Shown: positions 9,144-18,239, counted from the first letter of the stretch. The stretch: 64,000 nt of DNA from Bryobacterales bacterium (GCA_016713735.1 JADJOP010000032.1:124001-188000); one strand, 5' to 3'. Translations and numbers: made by a program. The notes: generated by a model not told the origin, from the sequence alone.

Positions 9144-11582
9144 ATGCGCGTGATTGCCTTATTTGTCTTTGTGGCGGCCTTGCAGGCGGCTGATTATGTG
9201 ACCGATGTGCAGCCGGTGTTGCGGCGGCGTTGTTCGGGCTGCCATGGGGCGGCGATGCAGAACAACGGCTTTCGTGTCGACCATGCGGCGTCGATGTTGA
9301 AGGGCGGCTATTCGGGCAAGGCGATTGAGCCGGGCAAGGCCGATGAATCGCCGCTGGTGAAGCGGGTGACGTCGGACAAGAAGGAGTTTCAGATGCCGCC
9401 GGCGGGGCCGCGTTTGACGGCGGCCGAGGTGGAGGCGGTGAAGGCGTGGATCGCGGCGGGGGCGAAGGTACCGGAGAATTTGTTGGCCCAACCGCTGCCG
9501 CGCAGGCAATCGGACCACTGGGCGTTTCAACCGTTGAAGAAGCCCGTGCCGCCGCAGGTGGCTGGGGCGCGGTCGGCGATTGATGCGTTTGTGCTGGCGC
9601 GTTTGAGCAAAGAGGGCGTGGCGGCGTCGCCCGAGGCGTCGAAGGCTACGCTGCTGCGGCGGGTGTCGCTCGATTTAACGGGGCTGCCGCCGACGGCGGA
9701 TGAGATTCGTGAGTTCGTGGCCGATACGCGGCCGGATGCCTATGAGCGGCTGGTGGACCGGCTGCTCGAATCGCCGCATTATGGCGAGCGCTGGGCGCGG
9801 CACTGGCTCGACCTGGCGCACTATGCCGATTCCGACGGCTATGAGAAAGACCTGGCGCGGCCGCATGCGTGGCGGTATCGCGATTGGGTGATCAACGCCT
9901 TGAATGCAGACATGCCGTTTGACCGCTTCACGGTGGAGCAGTTGGCGGGCGACCTGTTGCCGGACCGCAGCGCGTCGACACAGATTGCGACGGGCTTTTT
10001 GCGGCAGGTATTGACGAATCGCGAGGCGGGCGTGGATCGCGAAGAGACGCGCTTTGAGCAACTGGTGAACCGCACGAACACGGTGTCGACGGCGTGGTTG
10101 GGATTGACGACCGGCTGCGCGCAGTGTCACGACCACAAGTACGATCCGATTTCGCAGAAGGACTACTACGCGCTGCTGTCGTTCTTTGACCGTTCGGATG
10201 AGGAGATGATCGATGCGCCGGCGCCGGGGCAGTTGGGTCCGTATCTGGCGGCGCTGCCGGAGTACAAGGCGAAGCGGGCGGAGTTGTTGAAGAAGTATGA
10301 GGTGGCGACATTGCTGGCCGAGTGGGAAGGCTACATGCGGACGGCGATGGAGAAGCCGGGTTCGCAGGCCGAGTATGACTTCCAGTTGACGTCGATGAAG
10401 GCGATGGTGGACGGGGCGCAGAAGATTCTGCGGAAGACGCTGGAGCAGCGGACGGAGCGCGAGCGGGAGACGATCGAGGATTACTTCATTCGCAGCGTGA
10501 GCCTGGCGCCGGGCATGGACAAGGAGAAGATGGGGCGGTTGAAAGAGGCTCGCAAGGAGCTGGCGGAGCTTGAGAAGGCGTTGCCGCGGCCGTCGCAGGC
10601 GATGGTGATGGTGTGGGACGAGAGCGCGCCGAAGACGCGGATTCGCGTGAAGGGGCAGTGGAACAAGCCGGGTGTGCCGGTGGATGCCGATGTGCCGGGG
10701 GTGTTGCCGTCGATCGGGTCGGCGCAGGCGACGCGGCTGGAACTGGCCAAGTGGATGGTGCGGGCCGACAATCCGCTGACGCCGCGCGTGATTGCGAACC
10801 GCATCTGGCAGGAGTATTTCGGACGCGGGCTGGTGAGAACGAGCGAGGATTTCGGGAAGACGGGCGACAAGCCGACGCATCCGGAGCTGCTGGACTGGCT
10901 GGCGGCGGAGTTCCGCGATTCCGGTTGGAGCATGAAGAAGCTGCACCGGGCGATTGTGACGAGCGCGACGTACAAGCAGTCGTCGAACGCGCGGCCGGAG
11001 CTGCGCGAGCGCGATCCGGAGAACACGTTGCTGGCGCGGCAGCAGAGGCTGCGGCTGGCGGCGGAGACGATTCGCGACACGGCGCTGCAGGTGAGCGGGC
11101 TGTTGAATTCGAGCGTGGGCGGGCCGAGCGTGAAGCCGCCGCAGCCGGCGGGCGTGGAGCAGTTGACCTATGCGAACAACAACAAGTGGGTGGCGAGCAC
11201 GGGGCCGGACCGCTACCGGCGCGGCCTCTACATTCACTTCCAGCGCACGGCGCCGTATCCGATGCTGATGAATTTCGATTCGCCGGATTCGACGGTGGCC
11301 TGTTCGCGGCGGACGCGATCGAACACTTCACTGCAAGCTTTGAACCTGATGAACGATGAGGTGTTCCACGAAGCCGCGGCGGCGCTGGCCTGGCGCGCGG
11401 AGAACGAAGCGGCGGCGGGCGACCGGCTGGCCTATGCGGCCAAGCTGGCCTGGGGCCGTGAAGCAACAGAGCGCGAGAAAGCGCGGTTGGCGAAGTTGAT
11501 GGACGAGATGGCGGGTGAGAAGCCGCTGGTGGCCGTGTGCCGGGCGCTGCTCAATACCGATGAATTCATTGTGAGGCCGTGA
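9144..11582 (+). CDS. PSD1/cytochrome c domain-containing secreted protein (DUF1549-DUF1553)
   Basis: 812 aa from ATG 9144, where a signal peptide (MRVIALFVFVAALQA) begins. A planctomycete-type cytochrome domain follows directly, with haem site CSGCH at about residues 30-34. DUF1549 then occupies roughly residues 150-370 and includes a second CAQCHDHKYDP motif; DUF1553 covers the C-terminal third. Such proteins are abundant in Planctomycetes and Acidobacteria and are almost always encoded beside a DUF1501 protein, as here (the TGA overlaps the next ATG). Their function is unproven; extracellular redox chemistry linked to polysaccharide use is often suggested. Confidence 0.93.
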   Translation: MRVIALFVFVAALQAADYVTDVQPVLRRRCSGCHGAAMQNNGFRVDHAASMLKGGYSGKAIEPGKADESPLVKRVTSDKKEFQMPPAGPRLTAAEVEAVKAWIAAGAKVPENLLAQPLPRRQSDHWAFQPLKKPVPPQVAGARSAIDAFVLARLSKEGVAASPEASKATLLRRVSLDLTGLPPTADEIREFVADTRPDAYERLVDRLLESPHYGERWARHWLDLAHYADSDGYEKDLARPHAWRYRDWVINALNADMPFDRFTVEQLAGDLLPDRSASTQIATGFLRQVLTNREAGVDREETRFEQLVNRTNTVSTAWLGLTTGCAQCHDHKYDPISQKDYYALLSFFDRSDEEMIDAPAPGQLGPYLAALPEYKAKRAELLKKYEVATLLAEWEGYMRTAMEKPGSQAEYDFQLTSMKAMVDGAQKILRKTLEQRTERERETIEDYFIRSVSLAPGMDKEKMGRLKEARKELAELEKALPRPSQAMVMVWDESAPKTRIRVKGQWNKPGVPVDADVPGVLPSIGSAQATRLELAKWMVRADNPLTPRVIANRIWQEYFGRGLVRTSEDFGKTGDKPTHPELLDWLAAEFRDSGWSMKKLHRAIVTSATYKQSSNARPELRERDPENTLLARQQRLRLAAETIRDTALQVSGLLNSSVGGPSVKPPQPAGVEQLTYANNNKWVASTGPDRYRRGLYIHFQRTAPYPMLMNFDSPDSTVACSRRTRSNTSLQALNLMNDEVFHEAAAALAWRAENEAAAGDRLAYAAKLAWGREATEREKARLAKLMDEMAGEKPLVAVCRALLNTDEFIVRP

Positions 11583-13021
11583 TGAAAGACCTGCGCGATT
11601 TCCAGATTCTGCGTTCGCGGCGGAAGCTGCTCCATGAGATGGCCGGCGGCGTCGGCGCGCTGGCGCTGGGCGATCTGTTTGCCCGCAACGGCTATGCGGC
11701 GGGGGCCAAGCGGAGCGATCCGCTGGCGCCGAAGGCTTCGCATTTCCCGGGCAAGGCGAAGAGCGTGATCTTCCTCTTTATGGAGGGCGGCCCGAGCCAG
11801 ATGGACTTGCTCGATCCGAAGCCGGAGTTGAAGAAGTATCACGGGCAAGCGGCCCCGGCGTCGATTACCTCGCAACTGCAGTTGGCGTTCACGAAGCCGA
11901 ACGCGGCGATTCTGGCCAGTTCGCGCGAGTTCAAGAAGTACGGGCAGTCGGGGTTGGAGTTCAGCGACTGGCTGCCGTACACGGCGCAGAATGCGGATGA
12001 CATGTGCGTCGTGCGGTCGATGTATTCCGAGGCGTTCAACCATCACCCGGCGCAGTTGATGCTATTCACTGGGACGCAGCAGTTCGGGCGGCCGACGATG
12101 GGCGCGTGGACGATTTACGGACTGGGGAGCGAGAGCGACAGCCTGCCGGGGTTTGTCGTGTTGTCCTCAGGCGTGGGGACGTCGGGCGGGGCGACGAATT
12201 TTTCGAGCGGCTTCCTGCCGTCGACCTATCAGGGCACGCTGCTGCGGAGTTCAGGCGATCCGATTCTCTACCTGTCGAACCCGAAGGGGGTGAGCGGGCG
12301 CGGGCAGAAGGCCGTGTTCGACGCCGTGAAGGATCTGAACCAGGCCAAGCTCGACGAGACGGGCGACGAGGAGATTGCGGCGCGGATGGCGAGCTATGAG
12401 CTGGCCTACCGCATGCAGACGGCGGGTCCGGAGCTGACCGATTTGTCGAAGGAGTCGCCCGAAACGCTGGAGATGTATGGGATCAACGACGAGAAGACGA
12501 AGCAGTTCGGCACGAACTGTCTGCTCGCGCGGAGGTTGGTGGAGCGGGGCGTACGGTACATCCTCTTAATGGATGCGTCGTGGGATTCGCACACGAATTT
12601 GAATACGAAGCTGAAGGAGAACTGCGCAAAGACCGACCGCGGGGCGGGGGCGCTGATCAAGGACTTGAAGCAACGCGGGCTGCTCGATTCGACTCTGGTG
12701 GTGTGGGGCGGTGAGTTCGGCCGCACGCCGGTGAGCGAGATCCGCAACACGGCCGAGGCCGACAACGCCGGGCGCGACCACCATCCGATGGCGTATTCGA
12801 TGTGGCTGGCCGGGGGCGGCATCAAGGGCGGGCAGGTGGTCGGCAAGACGGATGACCTGGGGTTCTTCATCACCGAGGACAAGGTGCATGTGCACGACTT
12901 GCAGGCGACGATGATGCACTGCCTGGGGTTTGACCACACGCGGCTGACGTACCGCTTCATGGGGCGCGATTTCCGGCTGACGGACATTCATGGCAACGTC
13001 GTGAAGAAAATGCTGGCGTAG
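11582..13021 (+). CDS. DUF1501 family secreted protein
   Basis: 479 aa from ATG 11582, overlapping the preceding stop codon (a GTG at 11579 is an alternative). An N-terminal RSRRKLLHEMAGGVGALALG segment resembles a Tat signal. The body has the DUF1501 hallmarks, which share the alkaline phosphatase/sulfatase-like fold: FMEGGPSQMDLLDPKP near residue 65, an internal WDSHTN and the late GGEFGRTP motif. Translational coupling to the PSD1 gene suggests the two work as a pair outside the cytoplasm. No substrate is known for the family. Confidence 0.93.
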   Translation: MKDLRDFQILRSRRKLLHEMAGGVGALALGDLFARNGYAAGAKRSDPLAPKASHFPGKAKSVIFLFMEGGPSQMDLLDPKPELKKYHGQAAPASITSQLQLAFTKPNAAILASSREFKKYGQSGLEFSDWLPYTAQNADDMCVVRSMYSEAFNHHPAQLMLFTGTQQFGRPTMGAWTIYGLGSESDSLPGFVVLSSGVGTSGGATNFSSGFLPSTYQGTLLRSSGDPILYLSNPKGVSGRGQKAVFDAVKDLNQAKLDETGDEEIAARMASYELAYRMQTAGPELTDLSKESPETLEMYGINDEKTKQFGTNCLLARRLVERGVRYILLMDASWDSHTNLNTKLKENCAKTDRGAGALIKDLKQRGLLDSTLVVWGGEFGRTPVSEIRNTAEADNAGRDHHPMAYSMWLAGGGIKGGQVVGKTDDLGFFITEDKVHVHDLQATMMHCLGFDHTRLTYRFMGRDFRLTDIHGNVVKKMLA

Positions 13022-13032
13022 GGGGGGGTGAT

Positions 13033-13854
13033 ATGAGAGTCACCGCGGCTGGGTTGCTATTCGTGTCGCTGCTAGGGGCGGCGGAGGTGGGGCCGGAGCG
13101 GGGGGCGCTGCTGGTGGTGGGGGGCGGCGAGTTGGGGGCGGAGATCCGGCGGACGTTTCTGGAGTTGGCGGGAGGACGGGGCGCGGCGCTGGTGGTGATT
13201 CCGACGGCGGGCGAAGGGGAGCCCTACGGGCAGGATCATCGGGACGCGGAGTTGTGGCGCGGGGTGGGCTTTGGAGAGGTGACGGTGATGCACACGCGCG
13301 ACCGTGCGGTGGCCGATACAGAGAGCTTTGCGGCGCCGCTGAGGAAGGCGCGGGCGGTGTGGTTTTCCGGCGGGCGGCAGTGGCGGCTGGTGGATAGCTA
13401 CCGGGGGACGCGGACGGAGCGGGAGATTGCGGCGGTGCTGGAGCGGGGCGGGGTGATTGGGGGGACGTCGGCGGGGGCGACGATTCAGGGGTCGTACCTG
13501 GTGCGCGGGGCGCGGGAGGGGAACACGATCATGATGGCGCCGGGGTATGAGCAGGGGTTTGGGTATTTGCGGAACGTGGCGGTGGACCAGCATTTGATCG
13601 CCCGGAAGCGGGAGCGCGACCTGCTGCCGGTGGTGGCGCGGCTTCCGAAACTGCTGGGCTTGGGGATTGATGAGGGTACGGCGCTGGTGGTGAAGGGCGA
13701 CCGTGCGCGGGTGATCGGGGTGAGCAAGGTGGCCGTGTACGAGCATGGGTCGCGGGCGGCGGAGGGGTACTATTTTCTGGAGGCGGGCGGGGAGTTTGAC
13801 CTGCGGTTGCGGCGGAGGGCGGGGGCGGTGCAGGGTGCGGGGGGTGTGAAGTAG
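13033..13854 (+). CDS. Exported peptidase S51 (cyanophycinase-like) protein
   Basis: 273 aa with a short signal peptide (MRVTAAGLLFVSLLGAAE). It has the S51 pattern: LLVVGGGELG near the start, WFSGGRQWRL, the nucleophile elbow GGTSAGAT, then VDQHLIARKRERDLL and GLGIDEGTALVV. In this family the Ser of GTSAG attacks peptide or beta-aspartyl bonds. True cyanophycinases degrade cyanophycin; with no cyanophycin synthetase nearby, a broader exo-peptidase role is as likely. It lies 11 nt after the DUF1501 gene and is probably cotranscribed. GC content and G-rich codon use are extreme, as in its plus-strand neighbours. Confidence 0.85.
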   Translation: MRVTAAGLLFVSLLGAAEVGPERGALLVVGGGELGAEIRRTFLELAGGRGAALVVIPTAGEGEPYGQDHRDAELWRGVGFGEVTVMHTRDRAVADTESFAAPLRKARAVWFSGGRQWRLVDSYRGTRTEREIAAVLERGGVIGGTSAGATIQGSYLVRGAREGNTIMMAPGYEQGFGYLRNVAVDQHLIARKRERDLLPVVARLPKLLGLGIDEGTALVVKGDRARVIGVSKVAVYEHGSRAAEGYYFLEAGGEFDLRLRRRAGAVQGAGGVK

Positions 13855-13881
13855 ACTATAATGCTGGTGTAAGGAGGCCGC

Positions 13882-14049
13882 ATGAGATCCATTGGCGTCC
13901 CTGAGCTGATCATCATTCTAGGCATTGCCGTGCTGCTGTTTGGCGGGCGGAAGATTCCGGAAGTGGCCAAGGGCTTGGGAGAAGGCATTCGCAACTTCAA
14001 GAACGCCTTGAAGAGCGAGGAAAAAGCAGAAGAGAAGAAGCAGGCGTAA
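13882..14049 (+). CDS. tatA: Sec-independent protein translocase TatA
   Basis: 55 aa, with AAGGAGG at 13871-13877 placed 4 nt before the ATG. The sequence starts MRSIGVPELIIILGIAVLLF and continues GGRKIPEVAKGLGEGIRNFK: one short membrane helix, the FGG(R)KIPE hinge and an amphipathic helix, all diagnostic of TatA/TatE. A lysine/glutamate-rich tail follows. It forms the pore-like assembly of the Tat system, which fits the many Tat-type signals on nearby gene products. tatB and tatC are not in the window. Confidence 0.95.
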   Translation: MRSIGVPELIIILGIAVLLFGGRKIPEVAKGLGEGIRNFKNALKSEEKAEEKKQA

Positions 14050-14116
14050 GCGGCCTTGCATGCCCGCCCCATCGCAATTTGAGGGGCGCGAGCGACCATT
14101 CAATTTCCAAACAAAG

Positions 14117-14146
14117 AACCCCCGCGACATGCGCCGCGGGGGTTTT
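14117..14146. terminator. Bidirectional rho-independent terminator between tatA and HU
   Basis: A 10-bp perfect stem (14117-14126 with 14135-14144, GC-rich core flanked by AA/TT) and an 8-nt loop, followed by T residues on the plus strand. It sits between the convergent tatA and HU genes, so it can serve both. Confidence 0.8.
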
Positions 14147-14180
14147 CGATTGTCTGGAGGTTAGAACAACCGGGAGAAGA

Positions 14181-14486
14181 CTACTTCTTTTTCGGCGGGA
14201 CGATGGCGTCTTTGCACGCCTTGGCGATGCGGAACTTCACCACCTTCTTGGCGGGAATCTTGATCGCTTCGCCGGTGGCGGGGTTGCGGCCCATGCGCGC
14301 CTTGGTGTCGCGCAGGACCAGCTTGCCCAAGCCGGGGAGGGTGAACATCTTGTTCTTCTTGGTTTCGGTGATGGCGACCGCGGCGATGGTGTCGAGGGCC
14401 GCTTTGGCCACCTTGTTGGACACGCCGATGGTTTCCGCCAGTTTCTTCACCAACTGAGCTTGCGTCATCTTCTTGCTTTCGGCCAT
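14181..14486 (-). CDS. HU family DNA-binding protein
   Basis: 101 aa. It shows the HU/IHF pattern: MTQAQLVKKLAETIGVS helix, GLGKLVLRDTKARMGRNPAT (the DNA-intercalating arm with the RNP motif) and GEAIKIPAKKVVKFRIAKAC. A lysine-rich C-terminus follows. AAGGAG lies 6 nt upstream of the ATG, and a well-formed promoter lies about 120 nt upstream. Role: dimeric DNA-bending nucleoid protein. Confidence 0.95.
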   Translation of the reverse strand: MAESKKMTQAQLVKKLAETIGVSNKVAKAALDTIAAVAITETKKNKMFTLPGLGKLVLRDTKARMGRNPATGEAIKIPAKKVVKFRIAKACKDAIVPPKKK

Positions 14487-14606
14487 GGATGCTCCTTACT
14501 ATCCCAATGAACTTAACCGTACGGCTGGTTCCCGCTGCCGCCAGCCGAGGAGGCGGCGTGGCCATCCAGCGCGAAACATAATCGGACGGATTTGTTTTGC
14601 GCTCTC

Positions 14607-14635
14607 AGGATAACGGAAGGGAGTGCGGGTGTAAA
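14607..14635 (-). promoter_or_regulatory. Sigma70-type promoter for the HU gene
   Basis: On the minus strand, TTTACA (14635-14630) and TATCCT (14612-14607) are separated by 17 nt. Two A-tracts lie a little further upstream (about 14660-14685), compatible with an UP-like element. It points at the HU gene, leaving a leader of about 110 nt. Confidence 0.55.
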
Positions 14636-14705
14636 GAGAGATGTGGGCGCGGAAGGGCGTTTTTTCAGGGTTTTTTTCGTTTGAGGGGCGTGGGGAGGGC
14701 CAAAA

Positions 14706-15551
14706 TCAGGGGTTTGCGGGGCCGTGGGGGGATGAAAGCGCCTGATAAAGGTCTCTTTTGCCGATGCCGTGGCGGCGGGCGACGGTTTTGATGGCGTCCA
14801 TGCGGGGTGTGCCACGGGCGATTTCGGCTTCGACCTCGGCGGCGAGATCGGCGGGGGCGGCGGGGGCGGGGGGTGGAGCATCGCGGTCGACGACGAGGGT
14901 GAATTCACCTTTTATGGAGGAGCGGGCGGCGAGGGTGGCGCGGACCTGGGAGATGGGGCCGCGGAGGAACTCCTCGTGGAGCTTGGTGAGTTCGCGGGCG
15001 GCGGCGATGCGGCGGTCGCCGAGGACGGCGAGGAGTTCGTCGAGGGATTCGAGGATGCGGTGGGGAGCTTCAAAGAAGATGAGGGTGGCGGGAAGGGCGC
15101 GGAGGGATTCGAGGGCGGCGCGGCGGGCGCCGGGTTTGGGGGGGAGGAAGCCGGCGAAGTAGAAGGCGTCGGTGGGGAGGCCGGAGCCGGCGAGGGCGGC
15201 CAGGACGGCGGAGGGTCCGGGAATGGGGATGACGGGGAGGTTGCGTTCAGCGGCGAGGCGGACGAGGCGGAAGCCGGGGTCGGAGATGAGGGGGGTGCCG
15301 CCGTCGGAGACGAGGGCGACGCGGGCGCCGGCTTGGATTTCGTCGACGATGGATTCGGCTTTGGCGGCTTCGTTGTGTTCGTGGAGGCTGCGGGTGGGCT
15401 TGTGGAGGGAGTAGGCTTCGAGGAGCTTGGCGGTTTGGCGGGTGTCTTCGCAGGCGATCCAGTCGGCGGCGGCGAGGGTTTCCACGGCGCGGCGCGAGAG
15501 GTCGCCGAGGTTGCCGATGGGGGTGGAGACGAGGAAGAGGGCACCCGGCAT
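14706..15551 (-). CDS. rsmI: 16S rRNA (cytidine1402-2'-O)-methyltransferase RsmI
   Basis: 281 aa from ATG 15551. Motifs of the tetrapyrrole-methylase fold as used by RsmI are clear: LFLVSTPIGNLGDLSRRA at the N-terminus, CEDTRQTAKLL, HEHNEAA, ALVSDGGTPLISDPGFRLV, IPGPSAVLAALAGSGLPTD and FFEAPHRI. The enzyme 2'-O-methylates C1402 of 16S rRNA using S-adenosylmethionine. Upstream in-frame codons exist, but the conserved N-terminus fixes the start. The C-terminal 60 residues form a helical tail that is more variable in the family. Confidence 0.95.
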   Translation of the reverse strand: MPGALFLVSTPIGNLGDLSRRAVETLAAADWIACEDTRQTAKLLEAYSLHKPTRSLHEHNEAAKAESIVDEIQAGARVALVSDGGTPLISDPGFRLVRLAAERNLPVIPIPGPSAVLAALAGSGLPTDAFYFAGFLPPKPGARRAALESLRALPATLIFFEAPHRILESLDELLAVLGDRRIAAARELTKLHEEFLRGPISQVRATLAARSSIKGEFTLVVDRDAPPPAPAAPADLAAEVEAEIARGTPRMDAIKTVARRHGIGKRDLYQALSSPHGPANP

Positions 15552-15703
15552 ACGGTCATCAGTATGGCATCCCCTAAGGTGTTTGGGCGAAAGCACCGAT
15601 AGACGGTGAGGCGCAGATGTGCGTAGCCGGCTGAGCCCGGGTAGGGAAGGGGCGGATTCGCGGACGCCTCGCGGTAGCCCGTGGAGCCGTTTAATGGCAT
15701 GAT

Positions 15704-16912
15704 ATGAGTGAAGTTATCGCTACTGACCAATCGCTGCGGGAGATCATGGACCCCTTGCCTGGGAGCGCCGAGACGGGAACGAACCCAGCCGATCGCTACT
15801 TGTGGGCGCCGCCCGGCAAGGAGATTTCGGTACAACTTGACCTGGACGTGGTGGAGCGGCTGCTGGCCGACGTGCTGCGCGGATTCGGTATGATTCCGAA
15901 GCGCGGCGTGGAGGTGGGGGGCGTGCTGCTGGGTGAGTTTGTGGATGCGCGCACGGTGCGCGTGACCGACTACGAGATGGTGCCGTGCCAGCACAGCCGG
16001 GGCTCGTCGTACCTGTTGAGTCCGGAGGAGACCGAGCGGCTGCGCGGGGTATGTGACCGCTGGCTGGCGACGCCGGGAGGGCGGACGACGGTGGTGGGTT
16101 TGTTTCGCAGCCACACGCGGGAGGGGTTTCACATCACGCCCGAGGACGCGGACCTGCTGGACCGGATGGCGCCGGACCCGCAGGCGGTGATGCTGTTGGT
16201 GAAGCCGTATGCGACGCGGGTGAGTGTGGGAGGCTTCTTTTTCCGGGAAGAGGGCGGGATTCGCAGGATGGATTCGCCTTACCTCGAGTTTCCGTTCCGG
16301 CGGCGCGAGCTGGCTGGAGAGGAGCAGGAGGCCGTCAGCGCGACGGCCGAGAGCGCAGCGGCGCCCGCCGCCCAGACGGGGCAACGGACGGCTCCGCCGG
16401 CATTTTCGTTTGGCGGGTACAACCAGGGGGAGAAGAGCGCAATGAGCGAATCGATTACGGCTGAGCAGAGTTACTCGTTTTCCGGTGATGCGGCTGAGGA
16501 GACGGGGCAGAAGAAGCGGAAGCGCTCGGGATGGGTGTGGATTCCGCTCTCGTTTATCTTTTTGCTGCTGGGCGTGGTGTTGGGATTCCAGGTGGCGCTG
16601 AGTGTTGGATCGAAGCTGCCGAGCGGGCTACGCCCGCCCGATCCGTTCACGATGAACCTGCAGGCCAACCAGTCAGGGACGAGCGTGCATGTGCGTTGGG
16701 ACCGGAGCGCGCCGGCGATTCAGAATGCGCCGCGCGGTGTCTTGCACATTCAGGACGGCGCGGCCGAGCAGCGTGTGGACCTGGATTCGCTGCAACTGTT
16801 GAATGGCAGTGTGATCTACCGGCGGGCGGCGGAGAACGTGAAGTTCCGGCTTGAGGTGTTCACGAGCGACAAGTCGAGCTTGAGCGAGACGGTAGAGTTT
16901 AAGGCCCACTAA
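15704..16912 (+). CDS. Membrane-anchored protein with a degenerate JAMM/MPN-like domain
   Basis: 402 aa. Residues about 40-200 resemble a JAB1/MPN metalloprotease domain: EVGGVLLG (Glu70) and VGLFRSHTREGFHITPEDAD, which corresponds to the family's HxHP..S..D segment. The first metal-binding His is Arg135 here, His137 and a later Asp remain, and the usual Pro is Thr, so zinc protease activity is doubtful. A low-complexity linker (about 205-275) leads to a KKRKR patch and one transmembrane helix (about 277-300), then an outside beta-rich domain of about 100 residues. Topology: N-terminus in the cytoplasm. It converges on the AAA+ gene at 16949 with a 36-bp gap. No function is known to me. Confidence 0.6.
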   Translation: MSEVIATDQSLREIMDPLPGSAETGTNPADRYLWAPPGKEISVQLDLDVVERLLADVLRGFGMIPKRGVEVGGVLLGEFVDARTVRVTDYEMVPCQHSRGSSYLLSPEETERLRGVCDRWLATPGGRTTVVGLFRSHTREGFHITPEDADLLDRMAPDPQAVMLLVKPYATRVSVGGFFFREEGGIRRMDSPYLEFPFRRRELAGEEQEAVSATAESAAAPAAQTGQRTAPPAFSFGGYNQGEKSAMSESITAEQSYSFSGDAAEETGQKKRKRSGWVWIPLSFIFLLLGVVLGFQVALSVGSKLPSGLRPPDPFTMNLQANQSGTSVHVRWDRSAPAIQNAPRGVLHIQDGAAEQRVDLDSLQLLNGSVIYRRAAENVKFRLEVFTSDKSSLSETVEFKAH

Positions 16913-16948
16913 GCGGCGCCCGGGGCGCATCGCTGGCGCAAGCGGCGC

Positions 16949-18124
16949 TCAGGCGGCATCGAGATCTTCGGGATCCAATTCCAATCCTAAGTAGGAGGGC
17001 CTGCGGGCCCGCGTGGCACGCGTGCGGTCGTCCCTGGGCGTGGGTGAGCCCGTGCGCTTATCGGAGGCCGAGGCGCTCAGTTCGAGCACTTCGGAAGAAC
17101 CGTTGTGGCGGGCGCGGATGGTGACGCCGGGAGGAATGCGTCCGCTGGCCACCAGGGAAGCCAGGGGTTGCAGGAGCAGGCGGTGGATGGTGCGTTTCAA
17201 TTCCCGGGCGCCGTATAGGCGGCTGGCGCCCTTCAACAACAGGTGGGCACGGGCCGAGACGTCGACGCGGATGTAGAAGGACTTGAGGCCGAGGCGGGAG
17301 TTGAGAAGCTGCTGGAGGGTATCCAGCTGCTGATCGAGGATGAGGTCGAGCGAGGCTTCGTCGAGGGGGCGGTAGGTGACGACGCGATCGATGCGGTTGT
17401 AGAACTCAGGGGAGAACTTCTTCTTGACGGCATTGACGCCGATGGTTTCGAGGCGGCGGGAGAGGGCTTCGTCCTCCTCGAAGGTCGTAGGAGCGAGGGT
17501 GGAGGCGGGCGGCGAGCTGCGGGCGTGGATGGCCTCGAAGCCGAAGTTGGGGGCAAGCTGGTTCATCATTTCGCGCGCGCCGAGGTTGGAGGTGAGGAAG
17601 AGCATGCTGCGTTCGAAGTTGACACCGGTGTTGTCGCCGAGGCGGAGGGTGGCTTTGTCGAGCACGCCGAGCAGGAGGCGATTGAGCGAGGGGGCGGCCT
17701 TTTCGACTTCGTCGAACAGGACGATGGACATGCCGCAGCGCTCCGAGGTGAAGGAGTTGAGCTTGGCCTGGTTGAGCATGGGTTGCGTTTCGCGGTGGCC
17801 GAGGTAGCCGGGGGGGGCGCCGATGAGTTTGGCGACTTCATGGTCCATTTGGAATTCGCCGCAATCGACGCGGAGGAAGTGGCGCTCGTTGCCGTGGAGG
17901 GCTTGGGCGAGGCACTCGACGGTGCGGGTTTTTCCGGTTCCGGTGGGGCCCAGGAGAAGGAACACGCCGGCGGGCCGGCCTTCGGGCGCGAGGTGGGCCT
18001 GGAAGATCTGGACATAGGGGACGATGGCCTCGACGGCTTCAGGTTGCCCGATGAGCGATTCCGAGAGCACCTGCGCGAGCTCAGCCGCCCCAGCCGGGGC
18101 GAGTTTCCGGTAGCGAGAGTTCAT
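16949..18124 (-). CDS. Single-domain ClpB/ClpA D2-type AAA+ ATPase
   Basis: 391 aa from ATG 18124. It has a complete AAA+ module of the Hsp100 second-domain type: Walker A GPTGTGKT (59-66), a pore-loop segment GAPPGYLGHRET (102-113), Walker B IVLFDE (134-139), sensor 1 LTSN and FSPEFYNRID as the arginine-finger region. A ClpB-type C-terminal small domain follows with GARELKR at sensor 2. The usual N-domain, first AAA+ domain and middle coiled coil are missing, and the last 40 residues are basic and disordered-looking. Likely a protein remodeller or unfoldase with an unidentified partner; no ClpP-binding loop is evident. Confidence 0.8.
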   Translation of the reverse strand: MNSRYRKLAPAGAAELAQVLSESLIGQPEAVEAIVPYVQIFQAHLAPEGRPAGVFLLLGPTGTGKTRTVECLAQALHGNERHFLRVDCGEFQMDHEVAKLIGAPPGYLGHRETQPMLNQAKLNSFTSERCGMSIVLFDEVEKAAPSLNRLLLGVLDKATLRLGDNTGVNFERSMLFLTSNLGAREMMNQLAPNFGFEAIHARSSPPASTLAPTTFEEDEALSRRLETIGVNAVKKKFSPEFYNRIDRVVTYRPLDEASLDLILDQQLDTLQQLLNSRLGLKSFYIRVDVSARAHLLLKGASRLYGARELKRTIHRLLLQPLASLVASGRIPPGVTIRARHNGSSEVLELSASASDKRTGSPTPRDDRTRATRARRPSYLGLELDPEDLDAA

Positions 18125-18239
18125 GAACAGTACCCTTGGGCGCTGCGCTTCAGGAACGCTTGCGCCCACCAGGAGGATCGCATGGGGGCGGCGGCGATGC
18201 GGCCGGAGAAGGGGGAAACGAGGGGGGGCGCGGGGAGAT

